Notes: generated by a model not told the origin, from the letters alone. A stretch of DNA of 11,778 bases from Lachnospiraceae bacterium UBA3785 (GCA_002369495.1 DFFD01000117.1:1321-13098), one strand, 5' to 3'; counted from the first letter of the stretch, positions 1 to 6,178 are shown. Numbers and translations: made by a program.

Positions 1-593
1 CCGTGCTCGATCGGGCGGATGAGGTAGGGGGTCCCGAAGGTGTTGTCGATCACGACCGGGATGCCATGCGCGTGGGCGATCTCCGCGACCGCGTCGATGT
101 CCGGGATATCGCTGTTCGGGTTGCCGAGGGTCTCGAGGAAGATCGCCCGGGTGTCATCCGTGATGGCCGCCTCGACTTCCGCGAGGTCATGAATGTTGAC
201 GAATGTTGTACGAATACCGTATTGAGGGAGGGTATGCGCAAGGAGGTTGAAGCTGCCGCCGTAGATCGTCTTCTGTGCGACGATGTGACCGCCGTTTGCG
301 GCCAGGGCTTCTATCGTGTAGGTGATGGCCGCCGCGCCCGATGCAACCGCCAGGGCTGCGCTGCCGCCTTCGAGTGCCGCAAGTCTCTTCTCCAGGACTT
401 CCTGGGTGGAGTTGGTGAGACGCCCGTAGATGTTGCCGGCGTCGGCCAGGCCGAAGCGGTCCGCCGCGTGCTGACTGTTTCTGAAGACATAGGATGTGGT
501 CTGGTAGATCGGGACCGCACGGGCGTCCGTTGCGGGATCCGGCTGTTCCTGTCCGACGTGCAGCTGTAAGGTTTCAAATTTATATTCGCTCAT
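1..593 (-). CDS. metY: O-acetylhomoserine sulfhydrylase (aminocarboxypropyltransferase), 5' part only
   Basis: PLP-dependent enzyme of the Cys/Met metabolism family. It condenses O-acetylhomoserine with sulfide (or methanethiol) to give homocysteine (or methionine) in the cytoplasm. The ATG at 593-591 follows an AGGAG at 601-605, and the frame stays open to the left edge, giving 197 residues of a family usually near 425. The N-terminus MSEYKFETLQLHVGQ and the segments YGRLTNSTQ, EGGSAALAVASG, LGNPNSDIPD and IDNTFGTPYL are typical of MetY; IDNTF carries the PLP-contacting Asp. The Schiff-base lysine lies beyond the window, so catalytic integrity cannot be judged. MetB/MetC-like gamma-synthases are relatives, but the LQLHVGQ start and the long N-terminus favour MetY. 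It lies downstream of sufU and has its own promoter, operator and attenuator-like leader. Confidence 0.93.
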   Translation of the reverse strand, partial: MSEYKFETLQLHVGQEQPDPATDARAVPIYQTTSYVFRNSQHAADRFGLADAGNIYGRLTNSTQEVLEKRLAALEGGSAALAVASGAAAITYTIEALAANGGHIVAQKTIYGGSFNLLAHTLPQYGIRTTFVNIHDLAEVEAAITDDTRAIFLETLGNPNSDIPDIDAVAEIAHAHGIPVVIDNTFGTPYLIRPIEH

Positions 594-637
594 GATTGTT
601 CTCCTTTTTATTTTTCTTATTCATGGTATGCCGGGAC

Positions 638-679
638 AAAAAACTGCCCGGAAGTTTCTGAATCGAAAACTCCCGGGCA
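638..679 (-). terminator. Intrinsic terminator inside the metY leader (attenuator terminator)
   Basis: Read on the minus strand, a 13-bp stem forms between 667-679 and 645-657, with one G-U pair and a 9-nt loop (658-666). Two bases later comes a run of six U (638-643). It lies about 45 bases upstream of the metY start codon, between promoter and gene, so full formation would stop transcription before metY. Its 5' strand is also the partner of an upstream antiterminator segment (743-763). Confidence 0.8.
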
Positions 680-763
680 CTTGGCATATGGAGCGATGGT
701 TACTTACATCGGACCGTCACGAGGCGCATGGATGCCGCCCCGGCCAATTTACCTGCCCGGGAG
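670..763 (-). promoter_or_regulatory. Antiterminator / anti-antiterminator segments of the metY attenuator
   Basis: On the minus strand, the segment 754-763 (CTCCCGGGCA) is perfectly complementary over 10 bp to 670-679, the 5' strand of the terminator. A further 5 bp (743-747 with 681-685, TTGGC/GCCAA) extend the helix past an asymmetric internal loop. Forming this helix excludes the terminator. A competing local helix, 757-762 with 738-743 (TCCCGG/CCGGGG), would sequester the antiterminator strand. These mutually exclusive helices are seen in the sequence by hand pairing; regulation through them is inferred. Confidence 0.65.
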
Positions 764-813
764 ATACGCATTCGACACCACATGAGATCATTCTGTCTCT
801 TTGCTCCGAACAT
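700..813 (-). CDS. Candidate 37-residue leader peptide of metY
   Basis: This short ORF begins with ATG at 813-811, preceded by AAAGGAGG (822-829) at an ideal 8-base spacing, and ends with TAA at 700-702. It lies wholly in the metY leader, starting about 25 bases after the predicted transcription start. The peptide starts MFGAKRQND, has Met-Trp-Cys-Arg-Met at residues 11-15 and ends RLVTVRCK, with cysteines at 13 and 36 and four methionines. It is very basic and has no signal or membrane segment. Codons 17-24 encode the 5' strand of the antiterminator helix, so translation could decide the RNA fold. I infer a cis-acting leader peptide that reads Cys- or Met-tRNA supply. I do not recognise it as a named family, and it could instead be a fortuitous ORF. 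Confidence 0.6.
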   Translation of the reverse strand: MFGAKRQNDLMWCRMRISRAGKLAGAASMRLVTVRCK

Positions 814-844
814 ATCCTGCGCCTCCTTTCTCTGAACTGATAAG

Positions 845-873
845 AGAATATCACCATTCGCCTAGTGTGTCAA
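845..873 (-). promoter_or_regulatory. Sigma-A-type promoter of metY
   Basis: TTGACA (868-873) and TATTCT (845-850) on the minus strand are separated by exactly 17 bases. The predicted start near 838 gives a leader of about 245 nt. It begins only about 10 bases after the sufU stop codon, so metY can be transcribed alone as well as possibly by readthrough from suf. Confidence 0.8.
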
Positions 874-877
874 TAGG
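861..877 (-). promoter_or_regulatory. Palindromic operator over the metY -35 box
   Basis: The 17-bp palindrome CCTATTGACACACTAGG (minus strand) has matching CCTA/TAGG arms and inner TG/CA symmetry. It contains the -35 hexamer at bases 5-10. The suf promoter carries the same element in the same register, and the identity continues outwards (ACCTA on one side, TAGGC-N-AAT on the other). It is a plausible Rrf2/IscR-type repressor site blocking RNA polymerase. Confidence 0.7.
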
Positions 878-882
878 TTTTA

Positions 883-1302
883 TTATTTTTCAATCAAATT
901 TTTCAAGGTGTGCCACGAAAGCACCGCACACTTGACCCTCGCCGGCATGTGGGAGACGTCCGAAAGAGCTCCCGCCTCCTCCAGCATCTCGATCTCGTCC
1001 GGCCGGGCCTCGCCCTTGATCATCCGGAAAAACGCCTCTGCCAGGCTGACGGCCTCCTCCTCACTCTTTCCGATCACGAGGTCCAGCATCATGTCCGCGG
1101 AGGCCTGGGAGATCGCGCAGCCGTCGCCCGTGAAGGCTCCGTCCCCGATCACCCCGTCTTTCACGAAGAGGGAGAGACAGATGTCGTCCCCGCAGCTCGG
1201 GTTCACACCGCGGAGGGTCAGGTTTGCATTTTTAAGCTCGTGCTTGTGAGTCGGCCTCAGATTATGGTCGTTCACGATCTCCCGGTAAAAACTATTCTGC
1301 AT
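883..1302 (-). CDS. sufU: Fe-S cluster assembly sulfur-transfer protein SufU
   Basis: SufU is a zinc protein that accepts persulfide sulfur from SufS and passes it to the SufBCD scaffold. The start at 1302 (MQNSFYREIV) is chosen over the longer frame from 1350 because AAGGAGG (1310-1316) lies 7 bases ahead of it. It gives 139 residues, normal for the family. Zinc ligands match the Bacillus pattern: Cys37 and Asp39 in NPSCGDD, Cys62 in GDGCAIS, and Cys125 in VKCAVLSW. The SufU-type insertion between the GDGCA motif and the last Cys (residues about 79-105) separates it from the IscU scaffold. It overlaps the end of sufS by 11 bases, so the two are probably coupled. No terminator is visible between its stop and the metY promoter. 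Confidence 0.95.
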   Translation of the reverse strand: MQNSFYREIVNDHNLRPTHKHELKNANLTLRGVNPSCGDDICLSLFVKDGVIGDGAFTGDGCAISQASADMMLDLVIGKSEEEAVSLAEAFFRMIKGEARPDEIEMLEEAGALSDVSHMPARVKCAVLSWHTLKNLIEK

Positions 1303-2509
1303 AGCCCATCCTCCTTCTGACCGTGCGGAGGCTCTCTCCGAGCCGGTCAATTTCCTCCTCCGTATTGTAAAATGAAAGGCTCGCCCGAACCGTCGACGGC
1401 ACCCCGAGCGTCTTCATCAGCACCTGGGCGCAGTGATGGCCCGCCCGGATGCAGACACCGTCCGCGTTCAGGATCTCAGCGATGTCATGGGGGTGAACGC
1501 CCTCGAGCACAAAGGAGAAGATCCCGTGGTGGGCCGCCGCCTCGTCCGCTCCGAGGATCGTTAAGTGCGGCACGCTCTTAAGCACCGAGAAGGCGTACTC
1601 GCCAAGCTCCTCCTCGCGCTTCACGATCTCGTGAAATCCGTACCGTCCGTAGCACTCGATGGCCGCCTTGAGCCCTGCCGCGTCCGCCGCATTGACGGTC
1701 CCCGCCTCAAACTTGTGGGGCAGCTCCGCCCAGGTCGCGTCCTCCCGGGTCACATACTCGATCATCTCGCCGCCGAAGAGGAAGGGCTGCATTTTTGAGA
1801 GCAGTTCCTCTCTCCCGTAAAGGACGCCGATCCCCATCGGTCCGAGCATCTTGTGGCCCGAAAATGCAAGAAAATCAACCCCGAGCGCCCTCACGTCCAC
1901 CGGCATGTGGGGCACGCTCTGGGCCCCGTCGCAGACAAAGAGAGCCCCCTTTTCGTGGGCGATCGCCGCGAAGGTTTTCACATCGTTCACAGTGCCGAGG
2001 ACATTCGACATCTGGGTCATCGCGACGATCTTCGTCCTGTCCGTGACCGCTGCCCGCACGGCCTCCTCCGTGATGACGCCGCATCGGCCGCAGCTGATCC
2101 AGTTGAGGCGCAGGCCCTTTCTCTTTGCCAGCTGCTGCCAGGGGATGAGGTTGCTGTGATGCTCCATGACGGTGAGGGCGATCTCATCGCCCTCACGGAG
2201 GTCCTCCCCGAGGCTGTAGGCAAGGAGGTTGAGGCTCTCGGTGGCATTTCTCGTAAAGATAATCTCTTTCGCAGCCGCCGCGTTGATAAAGCCCCGGACC
2301 GCCTCCCTCGCCTCCTCATAGCGTTCCGTCGCCTCCTGCGAGAGATCGTAGAGGCCCCTTAAGGGGTTTGCATTTGCCTTTTCATAAAAATCTTCCACTG
2401 CCCTTATGACCGCGGCCGGCTTCTGGGTCGTCGCACCGTTGTCGAGGTAGGCCAAGTGCGGATTTGCGGCCAGCAGCGGAAAATCATTTCTCACCTGTTC
2501 CGTATTCAT
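1292..2509 (-). CDS. sufS: Cysteine desulfurase SufS (group II)
   Basis: PLP enzyme that converts L-cysteine to L-alanine and holds the sulfur as an active-site persulfide for SufU. At 405 residues it has the usual length. Visible motifs are YLDNGATTQKP (residues 21-31), the PLP-stacking region MEHHSNLIPW (115-124, His118 probable), CDGAQSVPH (193-201, Asp194 and Gln197), Schiff-base Lys220 in FSGHKMLGPMG, and the catalytic Cys360 in RAGHHCAQ within the short extended lobe typical of group II enzymes. It starts with an ATGA overlap with the sufD stop and its 3' end encodes the sufU ribosome binding site. All key residues are present, so it should be active. Confidence 0.97.
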   Translation of the reverse strand: MNTEQVRNDFPLLAANPHLAYLDNGATTQKPAAVIRAVEDFYEKANANPLRGLYDLSQEATERYEEAREAVRGFINAAAAKEIIFTRNATESLNLLAYSLGEDLREGDEIALTVMEHHSNLIPWQQLAKRKGLRLNWISCGRCGVITEEAVRAAVTDRTKIVAMTQMSNVLGTVNDVKTFAAIAHEKGALFVCDGAQSVPHMPVDVRALGVDFLAFSGHKMLGPMGIGVLYGREELLSKMQPFLFGGEMIEYVTREDATWAELPHKFEAGTVNAADAAGLKAAIECYGRYGFHEIVKREEELGEYAFSVLKSVPHLTILGADEAAAHHGIFSFVLEGVHPHDIAEILNADGVCIRAGHHCAQVLMKTLGVPSTVRASLSFYNTEEEIDRLGESLRTVRRRMGYAE

Positions 2510-3309
2510 AGATACTTCTCCCTGATCTCTTCCCTTATCTTCTCATCCGGGATCCGGTTTACGACCGCGGCGAGCTTTGCCGCCGCGAGAAGCTCCACGG
2601 CTTCCTCCTCGCTGAGCCCGCGCGACTCCATATAGTAGAGAAGCTCCTCGTCCGGGCGGCCGATCGAGGCCCCGTGGTTGCCGACAACGTCCTCCTCATC
2701 GCAGAGGATGACCGGCACCGACCGGTTCCGAATGTTCTCGGAGAGGAGCAGAACCTCCTCGCTCTCACTTCCGACCGCGCCGGCGCAGCCGTTTCGAAAA
2801 TCGATGGTGCCCCGAAGCAGCTTGTCCGCCTCGTCCGCGAGCACCCCCGAGGAAAGGATCCGGCTTTCCGTGCGCTTCCCTGTGTGAATGGCTTCGCAGT
2901 TGACATCGTAGATATGGTCGGAGGACAGCCTGTAGCCGATATCCGCCGTGAAAGAGCTCCCCTCGCCGGCGAGCTCCGCCGAGCAGTTGTCGCAGGTCTC
3001 CCTCCCGTCAAAGAGGAGCCGCGTCCAGCAAAAGTGCGCGTCTTTCCCGCACACCGCATGGATATCCGCATACGTCTTTTCCGGACCGTCCGGGCTCTTT
3101 ACTTCTATAAAATGAAGTGACGCCCCCTCCGAAAGCTCCGCGCGGATCTCCGTATACGGTACGGAGTCCTCCAGCACCACTGTCCTCGTCTCGCCCGGTG
3201 CAAGCACATACCTGATCTTTTCCGGCTCCTCCGGCAGGTCCACTGCCGTTCCGCCCGCATGGAGCCACCCGAAGGTCTCCGCGATCGGCTTATTGATGAT
3301 TTTCTTCAT
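2506..3309 (-). CDS. sufD: Fe-S cluster assembly scaffold subunit SufD
   Basis: SufD pairs with SufB in the SufBC2D scaffold that builds Fe-S clusters. The 267-residue product is shorter than the common 350-430 residues. The missing part is the N-terminal helical region; the beta-helix core and C-terminal helical SufC-binding part are present. The conserved tail holds NHGASIGRPDEELLYYMESRG, spread over residues 211-231, including His212, which matches the SufD core histidine proposed in iron binding. It starts through a TAATG overlap with sufB, after AAAGGAG inside the sufB 3' end, and ends in an ATGA overlap with sufS. Its C-terminal part (MESRGLSEEEA) resembles the SufB end (MSRGLSEEDA), as expected for paralogous subunits. 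Weak overall conservation makes SufD, rather than a second SufB, the call by gene order. Confidence 0.92.
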   Translation of the reverse strand: MKKIINKPIAETFGWLHAGGTAVDLPEEPEKIRYVLAPGETRTVVLEDSVPYTEIRAELSEGASLHFIEVKSPDGPEKTYADIHAVCGKDAHFCWTRLLFDGRETCDNCSAELAGEGSSFTADIGYRLSSDHIYDVNCEAIHTGKRTESRILSSGVLADEADKLLRGTIDFRNGCAGAVGSESEEVLLLSENIRNRSVPVILCDEEDVVGNHGASIGRPDEELLYYMESRGLSEEEAVELLAAAKLAAVVNRIPDEKIREEIREKYL

Positions 3310-4721
3310 TATCCGATGGCTCCTTTCATTTCAATCCGAATCAGGTTGTTCATCTCCACCGCGTACTCGAGCGGCAGCTCCCGGGAGACATTTTCCGCGA
3401 ATCCGCTCACGATGAGAGCCTTCGCATCCTCCTCGGAGAGCCCGCGGCTCATCAGGTAGTAGACGGCCTCGTCCGAGATCCGGCCGATTTTGGCCTCGTG
3501 GCCCACATCCGCGAGGTTCGTGCGGACATCCATGGCCGGGATCGTGTCCGACCGCGACTCCTTATCCAGAATCAGGGACTCGCAGGAGACCGAGGACTTG
3601 CTCCCGGCCGCCTTCGCGCCGACGACGACCGCGCTTCTGAAGGTGCTGACGCCCCCGCTCTTTGAGATGGAGCGCGTGTTCACATGGCTGGTCGTTTTTG
3701 GTGCGCTGTGCACGATCTTGCAGCCGGTGTCCAGGTTCTGGCCCGCCCCCGCAAAGGTAACCCCCGTAAACTCGCACTGAGCGCCTTCGCCCGCAAGAAT
3801 GCTCATCGGATAGAGGTAGGAGACGTGAGACCCGAAGGATCCGGAGACCCACTCGATCTTGCCGCCCTCCTCGACCCGGGCCCGCTTGGTGTTCAGGTTG
3901 TACATATTTTTCGACCAGTTTTCGATCGTCGAGTAGCGCAGCTTTGCATTTTTCCCGACGAAGAGCTCCACGCAGCCCGCATGCAGGTTGGCCACGTTGT
4001 ACTTTGGCGCCGAGCAGCCTTCTATAAAATGAAGATCCGCCCCCTCGTCCACGATGATCAGCGTGTGCTCGAACTGGCCCGCGCCCGGCGCGTTCAGCCG
4101 GAAGTAGGACTGCAGCGGAATCTCCACCGAGACGCCCGGCGGCACGTACACGAAGGAGCCGCCCGACCAGACCGCCCCGTGCAGGGCCGCAAACTTATGA
4201 TCCTCCGGGGGCACCAGCTTCATGAAATGCTCCCGGATCACCTCGCCGTAGGGCCCGCGGAGGGCGCTCTCGATGTCCGTGTAGACGACGCCCTGCTCGG
4301 CGACCTCCTTCTTCACGTTGTGGTAGACCAGCTCCGAGTCGTACTGGGCGCCGACGCCCGCCAGGGACTCCCGCTCGGACTTCGGGATCCCGAGCCGCTC
4401 GAACGTGTCCTTGATGTCCGCGGGCACTTCGTCCCAGCTCGCGTGCATCCGCTCCGTGTCCGGGCGGACGTAGGTCACAATGTTGTCCATATTGAGGCCC
4501 TCGATGGAGGGGCCCCAGAGGGGCATTTTAAGCCGGTTAAAGACTTCCAGGGATTTCAGGCGGAACTCCAGCATCCAGTCGGGGTCCTTCTTCTCGGCCG
4601 AGATCTGCCGGATAATCTCCTCCGTGAGGCCGCTTGCCACCTTGTATCCCGCATGTTCCTCGTACCGGAAGTCGTAGAACTCCCGGTTCACGTCCTCGAC
4701 ATAGGTTTTCTCCGCACTCAT
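3309..4721 (-). CDS. sufB: Fe-S cluster assembly scaffold subunit SufB
   Basis: SufB is the main scaffold subunit on which nascent clusters form with SufD and the SufC ATPase. The 470 residues match the usual length. Family segments are visible throughout: the N-terminal helical part (VNREFYDFRYEEHAGYK), VSVEIPLQSYFR (about 197-208), LHFIEGCSAPKY (230-241), the beta-helix strands from 245 to 400, and the C-terminal GHEAKIGRISDEAVYYLMSRG (407-427, given here as a region). Cysteines sit at 236, 250, 316, 334 and 380. The stretch after Cys380 reads KESRSDTIP rather than the enterobacterial CGAHTFP form, so the E. coli cluster cysteine cannot simply be transferred by position. It starts in an ATGA overlap with the sufC stop, and GAGGAG precedes the ATG. 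Confidence 0.97.
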   Translation of the reverse strand: MSAEKTYVEDVNREFYDFRYEEHAGYKVASGLTEEIIRQISAEKKDPDWMLEFRLKSLEVFNRLKMPLWGPSIEGLNMDNIVTYVRPDTERMHASWDEVPADIKDTFERLGIPKSERESLAGVGAQYDSELVYHNVKKEVAEQGVVYTDIESALRGPYGEVIREHFMKLVPPEDHKFAALHGAVWSGGSFVYVPPGVSVEIPLQSYFRLNAPGAGQFEHTLIIVDEGADLHFIEGCSAPKYNVANLHAGCVELFVGKNAKLRYSTIENWSKNMYNLNTKRARVEEGGKIEWVSGSFGSHVSYLYPMSILAGEGAQCEFTGVTFAGAGQNLDTGCKIVHSAPKTTSHVNTRSISKSGGVSTFRSAVVVGAKAAGSKSSVSCESLILDKESRSDTIPAMDVRTNLADVGHEAKIGRISDEAVYYLMSRGLSEEDAKALIVSGFAENVSRELPLEYAVEMNNLIRIEMKGAIG

Positions 4722-5470
4722 GCCTTTTTCTCCTCAAATTCGGAAAATCCTTCCCGCCCGATCTTTTCGATGAGCTCGGGTCCGCCGGAGGTCACGATGC
4801 GCCCGTCGACCAGGATATGCACCTTATCCACCTTGAGCGAAGACAGGATGGCCGCGTTGTGCGTGATGATGATGAGGGCCGCCTCCTTGTCCTTCTGGAA
4901 CTCCCGGACACCCCGGGAGACCGTGCGGACCGCATCCACATCGAGCCCGGAGTCCGTCTCGTCGAGAATTGCGAGCGAGGGCTTTAAGAGCAGCATCTGC
5001 AGGACCTCCGCCTTCTTCTTCTCGCCGCCGGAGAACCCGACGTTGAGGTCTCTCTCGGCGTAGCTTCGATCCATCTCGAGCGCATCGAGCGCCTTCTGAA
5101 CCTCCTTGCGGAAGTTCCAGATCCTTATTTTCTCCCCCGTGCGGCTCTCCAGCGTGCTGCGGGCGAAGTTCTCGAGAGAAATGCCCGGCACCTCGACCGG
5201 ATTCTGGAAGGACAGAAAGATGCCCCTCTTCGCCCGCTCGTTCACGGAGAGCGCATCGAGCGCCTCCCCTTTGAACTCGAGCGTCCCGCCCGTGACCTCA
5301 TAGTTCGGGTTTCCCATCAGGACGCCCGCAAGGGACGACTTTCCGGCTCCGTTCGGTCCCATGATGACATGGGTCTCCCCCGCGTTCACCGCAAGGTCAA
5401 TTTTGTGAAGTATCTCTTTTCCGTCCACCCCGGCGGACAGTTCCTTTATTTTCAGAAAATGCTCTGACAC
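4718..5470 (-). CDS. sufC: Fe-S cluster assembly ATPase SufC
   Basis: SufC is the ABC-type ATPase that drives conformational change of the SufBD scaffold. At 250 residues it has the normal length. Walker A GPNGAGKS is at 38-45, the Q-loop glutamine at 89 (LSFQNPVEVPG), the SufC-type signature SGGEKKKAE at 147-155 and Walker B LAILDETDSGLD at 166-177, followed by the switch histidine in IITHNAA. The start is GTG at 5470-5468, chosen because a full AGGAGG (5479-5484) lies 8 bases upstream and the N-terminus MSEHFLKIKEL fits the family. It is the first gene of the operon and is divergent from the rrf2 regulator. There are no transmembrane segments, so it is not a transporter ATPase. Confidence 0.97.
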   Translation of the reverse strand: MSEHFLKIKELSAGVDGKEILHKIDLAVNAGETHVIMGPNGAGKSSLAGVLMGNPNYEVTGGTLEFKGEALDALSVNERAKRGIFLSFQNPVEVPGISLENFARSTLESRTGEKIRIWNFRKEVQKALDALEMDRSYAERDLNVGFSGGEKKKAEVLQMLLLKPSLAILDETDSGLDVDAVRTVSRGVREFQKDKEAALIIITHNAAILSSLKVDKVHILVDGRIVTSGGPELIEKIGREGFSEFEEKKA

Positions 5471-5506
5471 GTTCTCATCCTCCTTGCTTTTGCCTTTCGC
5501 TCCCTC

Positions 5507-5535
5507 ATCATAATTCTATTTGCCTACTATGTCAA
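5507..5535 (-). promoter_or_regulatory. Sigma-A-type promoter of the suf operon
   Basis: TTGACA (5530-5535) and TATGAT (5507-5512) on the minus strand are spaced by 17 bases. Transcription would start near 5500, leaving a short leader of about 30 nt before the sufC GTG. The perfect -35 box lies within the palindromic operator. Confidence 0.82.
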
Positions 5536-5539
5536 TAGG
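5523..5539 (-). promoter_or_regulatory. Palindromic operator over the suf -35 box
   Basis: CCTATTGACATAGTAGG on the minus strand is a 17-bp inverted repeat of the form CCTAnT-N5-AnTAGG. It contains the -35 hexamer at the same offset as the metY site (861-877), to which it is identical at 14 of 17 positions. The adjacent divergent rrf2 gene makes an Rrf2/IscR-type operator the simplest reading. Confidence 0.72.
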
Positions 5540-5557
5540 TCATAAAGCAAAAACCTC

Positions 5558-5586
5558 TTGTTTTACCCATCCGCCTACTGTATAAT
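5558..5586 (+). promoter_or_regulatory. Promoter of rrf2 with a possible half operator
   Basis: TTGTTT (5558-5563) and a consensus TATAAT (5581-5586) are 17 bases apart on the plus strand. CCTACT (5574-5579), the left arm of the suf/metY operator, abuts the -10 box, but the right arm is degenerate. Weak autoregulation is therefore possible but not well supported. Transcription would start near 5592-5594, immediately before the structured leader element. Confidence 0.7.
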
Positions 5587-5595
5587 ATGTAATTA

Positions 5596-5746
5596 TTCAG
5601 CACCCCTTTAAGCGCATGGCTTGCAGGACGAAGCGCTTGCGTTTCGGACAAAAGCCGTGTGCTTAGAGGGGCGGACAAGGCGCGAAGCGCCTCTGTCCGC
5701 CCTCATGAAGCAGCTGCCGAAGGCGGCTGCGAATGAGGGTGCTGAA
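5596..5746 (+). ncRNA. Structured leader element: perfect four-way junction, function unknown
   Basis: Hand pairing gives a closed four-helix fold of 151 nt. The closing helix is 5596-5602 with 5740-5746 (TTCAGCA/TGCTGAA). Arm 1 is a 20-bp helix, 5603-5622 with 5652-5671 (three G-U pairs), topped by a 7-bp hairpin 5629-5635/5640-5646 with a CTTG loop. Arm 2 is 12 bp, 5672-5683 with 5687-5699, with one bulged C and a GAA loop. Arm 3 is 7 bp (5700-5706/5733-5739), a small internal loop, then 9 bp (5710-5718/5722-5730) with a GAA loop. Each helix starts at the base after the previous one ends, so the junction has no unpaired bases. It begins at about the predicted transcription start of rrf2 and ends 20 bases before its RBS. 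It could be a cis-regulatory leader, a separate small RNA or a structured repeat element. Confidence 0.6.
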
Positions 5747-5779
5747 CTGTTACGTAAAAAAGCACGGAGGTAAAGAAAC

Positions 5780-6178
5780 ATGATCACAACCAGAGGGCGC
5801 TACGCGGTCCGCGTCCTTCTTGATCTCGCGGAAAATAACACCGGCAGCTACATCCCCTTAAAGGATATCGCCGCCAGGCAGAGCATTTCCAAAAAATATC
5901 TGGAAATCATCGTAAAAGACATGGTCGCCGGCGGCCTCTTGATCGGCGCGAGCGGCAAAGGCGGCGGCTACAAGCTGAGCCGCGCTCCGGAGGACTACGT
6001 CATCGGGGAGGTCCTCGAACTCATGGAGGGCCCGCTCGCCCCGGTCTCCTGCCTCACCGGCACGGCCGCCCCGTGCCCCAGAGCCGCATCCTGCGAGACG
6101 CTCCCCCTGTGGGCCGAGTACGATAAGCTCACCCACGACTTTTTCTACGGGAAGCGCCTTTCCGATCTTCTGAAATAA
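5780..6178 (+). CDS. Rrf2/IscR-type transcriptional regulator with three candidate cluster cysteines
   Basis: A 132-residue winged-helix regulator starting at ATG 5780 after GGAGGT (5766-5771). The N-terminus MITTRGRYAVRVLLDLA, the helix-turn-helix around residues 25-54 (LKDIAARQSISKKYLEIIVK) and the glycine-rich wing GASGKGGGYKLSR (56-68) are classic Rrf2 features. Cys91, Cys99 and Cys105 form C-x7-C-x5-C, close to the three-cysteine set that binds a [2Fe-2S] cluster in E. coli IscR (C-x5-C-x5-C). CymR of Bacillus, the cysteine-responsive relative, lacks such a set, so cluster sensing is the better guess. Divergent placement from sufCBDSU, and matching palindromes at suf and metY, suggest that it represses both when Fe-S or sulfur status is good. 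The symbol iscR is not used because function is unproven. Confidence 0.92.
   Translation: MITTRGRYAVRVLLDLAENNTGSYIPLKDIAARQSISKKYLEIIVKDMVAGGLLIGASGKGGGYKLSRAPEDYVIGEVLELMEGPLAPVSCLTGTAAPCPRAASCETLPLWAEYDKLTHDFFYGKRLSDLLK

Noticed and set aside
3..569. Plus-strand open frame of 188 codons at the left edge
   Set aside because: Antisense to the recognisable metY reading frame and has no credible RBS or domain.
594..845. SAM-I riboswitch or T-box in the metY leader
   Set aside because: These are common before sulfur genes, but neither the SAM-I core (GATGAAACCCGGCAACC-like) nor the T-box AGGGTGGNACCGCG-like motif is present on the minus strand.
3684..5063. Long plus-strand open frame of 459 codons
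   Set aside because: It lies antisense to sufB and sufC, whose protein motifs are unmistakable; long antisense frames are common in GC-rich genes, and its sequence is Arg/Val-rich without family features.
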